A stretch of 5,772 nucleotides of DNA, from the NCBI GenBank assembly GCA_937895645.1, contig CALBKQ010000080.1, positions 1 to 5,772 of the forward strand, read 5' to 3'. Of this stretch, positions 1 through 4,240 are shown in pieces. Numbering within the stretch: the first letter of the stretch is position 1; every line of letters starts with the position of its first letter. The notes beneath the pieces were generated by a model. That model had not been told where the DNA came from. It saw only the letters and a program-made list of their open reading frames with translations, and made no database searches. Made by a program: the position numbers and the translations under genes. The stretch comes from an uncultured Clostridia bacterium (GTDB lineage: Bacteria > Bacillota > Clostridia > Oscillospirales > Acutalibacteraceae).

Positions 1-1370
1 CAAGAGATTTCGATTGGTCTGAAACAGAGAATAATAAGCTTCTCTTTGAAATGACAGCAAAATACGGTACTCCATATTTCTCAAACTATGTTAACTCAGA
101 TATGGAGCCAAGTGACGTTCGTTCAATGTGCTGCCGTCTTCGTCTTGACCTTCGTGAACTTCGCAAGAAGTCAGGTGGTTTCTTCGGTAGTGGTGAGTCA
201 ACAGGTTCAGTTGGTGTTGTTACAATCAACTTACCAAGAATTGCTTATCTTGCAAAAGATGAAGCAGACTTCTACGCTCGTCTTGACAAAATGATGGATA
301 TTTCTGCTCGTTCACTTAAAGTTAAGCGTGACGTTATCACAAAACTTCTTGATGCAGGTCTTTATCCATATACAAAGAGATACTTGGGTACATTCAACAA
401 CCACTTCTCAACAATCGGTCTTGTTGGTATGAATGAAGCAGGTCTTAACGCTAAGTGGATTCAGGCTGATATGACAACTGAAAAGACACAGCAGTTTGCA
501 AAAGACGTTCTTAATCATATGAGAGAAAGACTTTCTGACTATCAGGAACTTTACGGTGACCTTTATAACCTTGAAGCAACTCCTGCTGAGTCAACTGCAT
601 TCCGTCTTGCAAAGCACGACCTTAAATACTACCCAGACATTATTACTGCAGGTAGAAAAGAAGGCGAAACACCTTACTATACAAACAGTTCACATCTTCC
701 TGTTGGTTATACTCAGGATATCTTTACAGCTCTTGATATGCAGGATGAACTTCATACACTCTACACATCAGGTACAGTATTCCATGCATTCCTTGGTGAA
801 AAGCTTCCTGACTGGCAGTCATGTGCAAATCTTGTAAGAAAGATTGCATCTAACTACAGACTTCCATACTACTCAATTTCACCAATTTACTCAATTTGTA
901 AGAATCATGGCTATATCGCAGGTGAAGCATTTACTTGCCCACATTGTGGTGAAGAAGCAGAAGTTTACTCAAGAATTACTGGTTACTATCGTCCTGTTAA
1001 GAATTGGAACGACGGTAAAGCACAGGAATACAAAGACAGAAAAGTGTACGATATCAGCAAGTCATCTGCTCCTCACGTTGGCACAGATACAGTTTGTGCT
1101 TGTGATGAAGCACCACTTTTAGGAAAAGTAGAATCAAATGTAGCAGACGGTGTAATGCTTTTCACAACTGCAACTTGTCCTAACTGTAAGATTGCTTGTT
1201 CACTGCTTGATAAAGCAGGCGTAGTTTACAACAAACTTCTTGCAAACGAAAATGTTGACTTGGTTAACGAATTCGGTATTAAACAAGCACCAACACTTGT
1301 AGTTGTTGAAAATGGTGTAGTTTCAAAATTTGCAGGTGTTTCTGACATTAAGAAATACCTTAATGCATAA
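1..1370 (+). CDS. nrdD: Anaerobic (class III) ribonucleoside-triphosphate reductase, 5'-partial, with fused C-terminal redoxin domain
   Basis: This glycyl-radical enzyme reduces ribonucleoside triphosphates to deoxyribonucleotides in the anaerobic cytoplasm. The frame is open from base 3 with no start in the window, so about 455 residues of a normally 700+ residue protein are seen; the ATP-cone and N-terminal barrel are missing. Numbering from the in-frame Met at 51: an MCCRLRLDL loop (Cys27, Cys28) near the expected thiyl-radical site; NHFSTIGLVGMNEA in the barrel; a zinc site made of CKNH (Cys283, His286) and CPHC (Cys296, Cys299); and the radical glycine in RITGYYRPV (Gly311, codon 981-983). 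After about residue 345 there is a CAC linker (Cys349, Cys351) and then a redoxin domain of about 75 residues with CPNC (Cys376, Cys379) and the expected cis-Pro in QAPTLVV (Pro414). These features fit the thioredoxin/glutaredoxin-reduced NrdD subclass rather than the formate-using one. It is the first gene of an operon with trxB; its activase nrdG is not visible. Confidence 0.95.
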   Translation, partial: RDFDWSETENNKLLFEMTAKYGTPYFSNYVNSDMEPSDVRSMCCRLRLDLRELRKKSGGFFGSGESTGSVGVVTINLPRIAYLAKDEADFYARLDKMMDISARSLKVKRDVITKLLDAGLYPYTKRYLGTFNNHFSTIGLVGMNEAGLNAKWIQADMTTEKTQQFAKDVLNHMRERLSDYQELYGDLYNLEATPAESTAFRLAKHDLKYYPDIITAGRKEGETPYYTNSSHLPVGYTQDIFTALDMQDELHTLYTSGTVFHAFLGEKLPDWQSCANLVRKIASNYRLPYYSISPIYSICKNHGYIAGEAFTCPHCGEEAEVYSRITGYYRPVKNWNDGKAQEYKDRKVYDISKSSAPHVGTDTVCACDEAPLLGKVESNVADGVMLFTTATCPNCKIACSLLDKAGVVYNKLLANENVDLVNEFGIKQAPTLVVVENGVVSKFAGVSDIKKYLNA

Positions 1371-1374
1371 GGAA
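1369..1374 (+). promoter_or_regulatory. Ribosome binding site of trxB overlapping nrdD stop
   Basis: AAGGAA overlaps the TAA of nrdD and lies eight bases before the trxB ATG. It fixes the trxB start and ties its translation to that of nrdD. Confidence 0.7.
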
Positions 1375-1382
1375 TAAATTTT

Positions 1383-2288
1383 ATGTATGATATTATAGTT
1401 GTCGGCGGTGGCCCTGCGGGGCTTACCGCTGCCCTATATGCTCGTAGGGCAAATAAAACAGTTCTTGTTATTGAAAAAGCGAGTTTTGGTGGGCAGATTA
1501 CTTATTCGCCAAAAGTTGAAAATATTCCAGGTTTCAATGAGGTAACAGGCAACGAATTTGCAGAAAAACTTGTTGAGCAAGTGCTTAACCAAGATGCAGA
1601 AGTTGAATGTGCTGAAGTACTTGAGATTCGTGATGGTGACATTAAAACGATAGTTACTGATTCAGGTGAATATGAGGGTAAATCAGTTATTATTGCAACA
1701 GGAGCAAAACATAGACTTTTAGGACTCGAGAATGAACAAAACCTTGTTGGTGAAGGCATTTCATTCTGTGCAGTTTGTGATGGTGCTTTCTATGAAGGCA
1801 AAACAGTTGCTGTAATTGGTGGTGGAAACTCTGCATTACAAGAAGCAATTCTTCTTTCTGACCTTGCTAAAAAAGTTTATGTAATTCAAAATCTTGATTT
1901 CTTTACAGGTGAGCAAAAACTTGTTGAGAAACTCCAGAGCAAAGATAATGTTGAGATTATTCTAGGCACAGTTGTCCAGAAACTTATTGGAGAACGTGAA
2001 CTTAAAGGAATAACAATCAAGAACACATCAACAGAAGAAAGCACAGATTTAATTATTGACGGTATGTTTGTTGCAATCGGTCTTGTACCACAGAATGACG
2101 CTTTCAAAGAGGTTATTAACCTTGATGAACGCGGATATGTAAATGCAACTGAAAATTGCCTTACAAATGCAAAAGGCATTTTTGTAGCAGGTGACTGCAG
2201 AACAAAATCAATCCGTCAGGTAATTACTGCTGCAGGTGATGGTGCAGTTGCTGCCCTTGCCGCTTGTGATTATGTTGATGAAAACTAA
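1383..2288 (+). CDS. trxB: Thioredoxin reductase-like flavoprotein with atypical pyridine-nucleotide motif
   Basis: This FAD-dependent disulfide reductase of 301 residues is close to the family's usual 310. The FAD-binding GGGPAG is at residues 8-13, GGQIT at 36-40 and ATGA at 105-108. The redox-active CAVC (Cys129, Cys132) lies in the second domain, followed by GGGNSA (147-151 region) of the nucleotide-binding fold. The C-terminal FAD signature is VAGDCRTKSIRQV, ending in AAGDGAVAA. The start is supported by AAGGAA at 1369-1374, eight bases upstream, overlapping the nrdD stop codon, so the two genes are probably co-transcribed and translationally linked. The natural substrate is probably the CPNC domain fused to NrdD. 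Odd point: where family members carry HRRDGFRA for the 2'-phosphate of NADPH, this protein has QNLDFFTG (169-176). NADH, ferredoxin or another donor is therefore possible. The family assignment is secure; the donor is not. Confidence 0.93.
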   Translation: MYDIIVVGGGPAGLTAALYARRANKTVLVIEKASFGGQITYSPKVENIPGFNEVTGNEFAEKLVEQVLNQDAEVECAEVLEIRDGDIKTIVTDSGEYEGKSVIIATGAKHRLLGLENEQNLVGEGISFCAVCDGAFYEGKTVAVIGGGNSALQEAILLSDLAKKVYVIQNLDFFTGEQKLVEKLQSKDNVEIILGTVVQKLIGERELKGITIKNTSTEESTDLIIDGMFVAIGLVPQNDAFKEVINLDERGYVNATENCLTNAKGIFVAGDCRTKSIRQVITAAGDGAVAALAACDYVDEN

Positions 2289-2330
2289 ATAGATGATACA
2301 CACGCCAACATAAGTTGGTCGAGTTAAAGC

Positions 2331-2358
2331 AAAAGCCACTCCATTTGGAGTGGCTTTT
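2331..2358. terminator. Bidirectional intrinsic terminator between trxB and the AbrB-like gene
   Basis: A perfect 12-bp inverted repeat (AAAAGCCACTCC / GGAGTGGCTTTT) with an ATTT loop. The A-run on one side and T-run on the other allow it to end transcripts from both directions: trxB on the + strand (stop 43 bases upstream) and the convergent AbrB-like gene on the - strand (stop 20 bases away). Confidence 0.9.
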
Positions 2359-2377
2359 GTAATTATGTATTCAATTA

Positions 2378-2617
2378 TTATTTGTTAAAGTTTTTTGCCT
2401 TTTCAAGACATTCTTTGCAGAGTGGGAGCTCGTCGTCAACAATTTCGTTGCACTCACAAATTTTACATTTTGGAGCAACTGCTTCAATGGTAAGTTTACC
2501 ATTTACTTCGTGTAAAATAACTTTTGTTCCGGGTTCAAGTCCCATTTTTGCTCTGTATTCACGTGGTAGAACGATTCTACCTGCATAGTCTATAGTTTTA
2601 ACTGTACCGTATAACAT
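2378..2617 (-). CDS. AbrB/SpoVT-type DNA-binding regulator with C-terminal zinc-finger-like tail
   Basis: A 79-residue protein. Residues 1-46 are a swapped-hairpin AbrB domain: GTVKTIDYAGRIVLPREYR, then MGLEPGTKVILHEVNGKLTIE, matching the transition-state regulator/SpoVT family, which binds AT-rich DNA as dimers. Residues 51-70 carry CKIC, Cys56, and CKEC (Cys67, Cys70), which probably bind one zinc ion. The frame stays open to a TTG at 2710, but that codon lies inside the predicted -35 box. The ATG at 2617 has AGAGG at 2625-2629, seven bases upstream, so it is taken as the start. It is a single-gene unit with its own promoter and shares a terminator with trxB. Targets are unknown. A role in stationary phase or sporulation is plausible from the family and the neighbouring spoVAD, but is inference. 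Confidence 0.88.
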   Translation of the reverse strand: MLYGTVKTIDYAGRIVLPREYRAKMGLEPGTKVILHEVNGKLTIEAVAPKCKICECNEIVDDELPLCKECLEKAKNFNK

Positions 2618-2645
2618 AAATAAACCTCTTTTCTTGTAAAAATAA

Positions 2646-2668
2646 AACACATTTTGTTGATTTGTGTT
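2646..2668. promoter_or_regulatory. Possible operator: inverted repeat in the leader of the AbrB-like gene
   Basis: AACACA (2646-2651) and TGTGTT (2663-2668) form a spaced 6-bp dyad with an 11-base AT-rich centre, just downstream of the predicted transcription start. AbrB-family genes often repress themselves, so this could be an autoregulatory site. The arms are short and chance is not excluded. Confidence 0.3.
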
Positions 2669-2681
2669 ATCACTATAAATA

Positions 2682-2710
2682 ATATAATATATTTTGCCAT
2701 ATTTTGTCAA
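2682..2710 (-). promoter_or_regulatory. Sigma-A-type promoter of the AbrB-like gene
   Basis: On the - strand, TTGACA (2705-2710) is followed after 17 bases by TTATAT (2682-2687). The -35 is a perfect consensus and the spacing is optimal. Transcription would start near 2675, giving a leader of about 58 bases before the ATG. Confidence 0.75.
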
Positions 2711-2719
2711 GTTTTAGAG

Positions 2720-2752
2720 TAAAAAAACTGCAAGTAAATTTATACTTGCAGT
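2720..2752 (-). terminator. Intrinsic terminator of the spoVAD-fragment/small membrane protein unit
   Basis: On the - strand, ACTGCAAGTA and TACTTGCAGT form a 10-bp stem around a 6-base loop, followed by seven T residues. It lies 11 bases past the stop of the 47-residue gene and separates this unit from the AbrB promoter. Confidence 0.88.
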
Positions 2753-2762
2753 TATATAGTAT

Positions 2763-2906
2763 TTAATCTTTTGCAAAGAAAATCCCTGCAATACTGAAAA
2801 CGGTAAAGGCTATTATCCCAACGGTCAGTGCAGCTTTCAGTAAGTTTAATAATCTTAAGGCGTTTGCCATTGTGTAAACAGCTTCAAGTTCTTTTTCTAT
2901 ATTCAT
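2763..2906 (-). CDS. Small single-span membrane protein, 47 residues, unknown function
   Basis: Its ATG (2904-2906) lies one base after the stop of the spoVAD fragment, and it ends just before a strong terminator, which together support a real last gene of an operon. A purine-rich GGGGAAGAA upstream could serve for ribosome binding, though translational coupling to spoVAD is as likely. The N-terminus is short and charged (MNIEKELEAVYTMANAL). Residues about 22-45 form one hydrophobic segment (LLKAALTVGIIAFTVFSIAG) and the chain ends FFAKD. I do not recognise the family. Its place directly after spoVAD is where spoVAE usually sits, but it is too short and has too few membrane spans to be SpoVAE. 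A role at the forespore membrane is a guess from context. Confidence 0.6.
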   Translation of the reverse strand: MNIEKELEAVYTMANALRLLNLLKAALTVGIIAFTVFSIAGIFFAKD

Positions 2907-2907
2907 T

Positions 2908-3318
2908 TTATTCTTCCCCCGATGTCAATAGAACCCCGTGTGCGATTGACGGAATACTTTCACCCTGCATTGATGAAGTAGGTGAGAGTAATGCACCAGT
3001 TCCCACAAAAAGCACCCTGTTAAGCGTTTTTTCTTTAAGTTGTCTCATAATATATGAATTTACAACTGACCCGCTACAACCGCAACCAGAGCCACCTGCA
3101 TGAACATCTTGTGCTTCAAGGTCATAAAGCATAAGCCCACAATCGCCGTGAACAGACGAAATATCATAACCGTAATCTTTTTTGAGTAAGTCTATAAGCA
3201 ATTCTGCACCAACTTTGCCTAAATCCCCCGTAAGAATTAAATCGTAATCAGTAGGGGAGGTGCGGGTATCATTCAAAAATTCGCCAATGGTAGACGCGGC
3301 TGCAGGGGAAAATGTCAA
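2908..3318 (-). pseudogene. spoVAD: Stage V sporulation protein AD, C-terminal fragment (5' part missing)
   Basis: SpoVAD is the thiolase-fold component of the SpoVA complex that moves Ca-dipicolinate into the developing spore and releases it at germination. The visible reading frame gives about 136 residues against roughly 335-340 in intact proteins. Recognisable are SPAAAST (4-10), DYDLILTGDLG (24-34), the HGDCGLM loop (57-63), DVHAGGSGCGCS (71-82), and RVLFVGTGALLSPTS to SIPSIAHGV near the end. Family members read MGAAMAPAA at the left edge. Here the match begins only at (S)PAAA, about position 3306-3309. The frame stays open to a stop codon at 3379-3381, but the residues there (lysine/asparagine-rich) are not SpoVAD-like. 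The only in-frame start nearby is TTG at 3318, without a clear ribosome site. The gene is therefore broken, probably by the mobile element to its right. Whether the N-terminal half survives elsewhere cannot be seen. Confidence 0.88.
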
Positions 3319-3408
3319 GAGAACACCATAATTTTTTTGAAATTTATTTTTCCCTTTGTTTATGCGGTTTCCGAGACTTTATTTATGGGTGCTGCTATGG
3401 GTAGGTAG
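3303..3408. other. Probable element/host junction region with spoVAD-like sequence in opposite orientation
   Basis: The - strand SpoVAD similarity ends at about 3306-3309. On the + strand, 3385-3399 reads MGAAM (then Gly at 3400-3402, Arg and a stop at 3406-3408), preceded in frame by YAVSETLF. MGAAM is exactly what should precede the (A)PAAA of the broken spoVAD fragment, yet it points the other way. The flanks GGCTGCAGGGG (3298-3308) and GCTGCTATGGG (3391-3401) resemble each other on the same strand, as half-sites of an imperfect palindrome would. This may mark recombinase attachment sequence or a rearranged insertion. The exact crossover cannot be placed. Confidence 0.4.
3312..3330 (+). 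repeat. Imperfect 19-bp direct repeat, copy 1
   Basis: ATGTCAAGAGAACACCATA matches the second copy at 3409-3427 at 14 of 19 positions. It lies just inside the point where spoVAD similarity ends, so it could be an arm of a recombinase attachment site. Chance similarity in AT-rich DNA remains possible. Confidence 0.3.
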
Positions 3409-3427
3409 ATGTGAAAGGTAGACCATA
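3409..3427 (+). repeat. Imperfect 19-bp direct repeat, copy 2
   Basis: ATGTGAAAGGTAGACCATA, 97 bases to the right of copy 1. It immediately follows the short spoVAD-like MGAAM reading on the + strand, giving it the same relation to spoVAD-like sequence as copy 1. Confidence 0.3.
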
Positions 3428-3438
3428 CGCCAGTTTTT

Positions 3439-3447
3439 TGCTATAAT
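3439..3447 (+). promoter_or_regulatory. Possible extended -10 promoter
   Basis: TGCTATAAT is a perfect -10 hexamer with the extended TG element. No good -35 is seen at the right distance. It lies about 100 bases before the nucleotidyltransferase gene and would be an upstream promoter for it. Confidence 0.4.
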
Positions 3448-3460
3448 ATTAAAAAAGTTC

Positions 3461-3489
3461 TTGACTATTGGCACCCTATTGATTATACT
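3461..3489 (+). promoter_or_regulatory. Promoter of the nucleotidyltransferase-like gene
   Basis: TTGACT (3461-3466), a 17-base spacer and TATACT (3484-3489) make a good vegetative promoter. Transcription would start near 3496, about 52 bases before the ATG at 3548. Because the gene has its own promoter, it does not depend on host transcription. Confidence 0.65.
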
Positions 3490-3531
3490 ATAACGATTTA
3501 ACCACGATGTTAAATGGGTTGGTATGGGCAA

Positions 3532-3539
3532 AGAAGGAG
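3532..3539 (+). promoter_or_regulatory. Ribosome binding site fixing the start at 3548
   Basis: AGAAGGAG lies eight bases before the ATG at 3548. The other in-frame ATG at 3524 is upstream of this site and has no comparable signal, so 3548 is preferred. Confidence 0.8.
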
Positions 3540-3547
3540 AAAAGTTT

Positions 3548-4204
3548 ATGTATCATTACATCAAGGACAAAGAGTTTTTAGGAAAAATTAAAAATCTTTG
3601 TTCAGACATTATGAATCAACTCAAACAACAAATCAATAATGACTCGGTTATGCAGGTCGATATCCATTTGGTTGGTAGCGGTGCAAAGAATCTCATAACT
3701 CAAAATGCAAATGAACCGATAGATCTCGACTATAACTTGTGCATCCTTAAATGCCGTGGCATTAACATTAATGACGGTGAAACAATAAAGGAGTATATTC
3801 GTGAACAGTATAATATCGTATTAGATAGGAATGAATTAGATGACTGTCATGATTCGAAATCTGTTCTGACTTCCGGTGAAATATATTTCACCCAAGGTAA
3901 TCCTACTAGATTCAGTATTGACCTCGCCATTACACATGAGGATAAATATAATGTTTGGCATAGATTAATCCACGAAAAAACAGGGTTTACATATAATGAT
4001 AAGTGGTTTTGGAATGAAACACCTCACTCGAAAGACTTAACGCGAAAGGTTAAAACACTTAAAAATAATGATTGTTGGCTTGAGGTAAGGAAAATTTATC
4101 TTGAAAAGAAAAATATGTACCTAAGAAGAAATGATCACAATCACCCATCCTTTATAGTATACATCGAAACCATTAACGAAGTATATGGTAAATATTTCAG
4201 ATAG
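3548..4204 (+). CDS. Nucleotidyltransferase-fold protein of unknown function (mobile element cargo)
   Basis: A 218-residue protein with a polymerase-beta-type nucleotidyltransferase signature: LVGSGAKNL (41-49) supplies the helical Gly-Ser, IDLDYNL (58-64) the paired aspartates Asp59 and Asp61, and FSIDLAI (122-128) the probable third aspartate, Asp125. All three carboxylates are present, so it is likely active. No signal peptide or membrane span is seen. The C-terminal third is rich in Trp and charged residues (WHRLIHEKTG, KWFWNE, KKNMYLRRNDHNHPSF) and is probably the substrate-recognition part. It lies between the predicted element end and the recombinase, with its own promoter, as a stand-alone gene. 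Related proteins of unknown function occur in clostridial genomes, as far as I recall. Possible roles are a cyclic-nucleotide-type defence enzyme, a toxin modifying tRNA or protein, or a nucleic-acid end modifier. No effector or antitoxin gene is adjacent, so none can be chosen. Confidence 0.85.
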   Translation: MYHYIKDKEFLGKIKNLCSDIMNQLKQQINNDSVMQVDIHLVGSGAKNLITQNANEPIDLDYNLCILKCRGININDGETIKEYIREQYNIVLDRNELDDCHDSKSVLTSGEIYFTQGNPTRFSIDLAITHEDKYNVWHRLIHEKTGFTYNDKWFWNETPHSKDLTRKVKTLKNNDCWLEVRKIYLEKKNMYLRRNDHNHPSFIVYIETINEVYGKYFR

Positions 4205-4207
4205 ATA

Positions 4208-4236
4208 AAAGCGTGTGCCAAAATGACACACGCTTT
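4208..4236. terminator. Bidirectional terminator between convergent nucleotidyltransferase and recombinase genes
   Basis: AAAGCGTGTG and CACACGCTTT form a 10-bp stem with a 9-base centre that can extend by two more pairs after one mismatch. It starts 3 bases after the + strand stop and ends 4 bases before the - strand stop. On the - strand it is followed by TTTAT-type sequence, so it serves both genes. Confidence 0.8.
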
Positions 4237-4240
4237 AACT

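Noticed and set aside
2303..2321. Small hairpin CCAAC-ATAA-GTTGG after trxB
   Set aside because: Only five pairs and no T-run. It is weak beside the 12-bp terminator that follows, and I see no evidence of function.
2618..2710. N-terminal extension of the AbrB-like protein from a TTG at 2710
   Set aside because: The TTG lies within the -35 box of a strong promoter and the added residues do not resemble the family, while the ATG at 2617 has a ribosome site and starts the AbrB domain correctly.
3524..3547. Earlier ATG for the nucleotidyltransferase gene
   Set aside because: It lies upstream of the AGAAGGAG ribosome site, which would fall inside the coding sequence; the ATG at 3548 has ideal spacing.
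3548..4204. Full CBASS-type defence operon
   Set aside because: The nucleotidyltransferase motifs would allow it, but there is no effector, ubiquitin-like or HORMA gene nearby; the next gene is the convergent recombinase.
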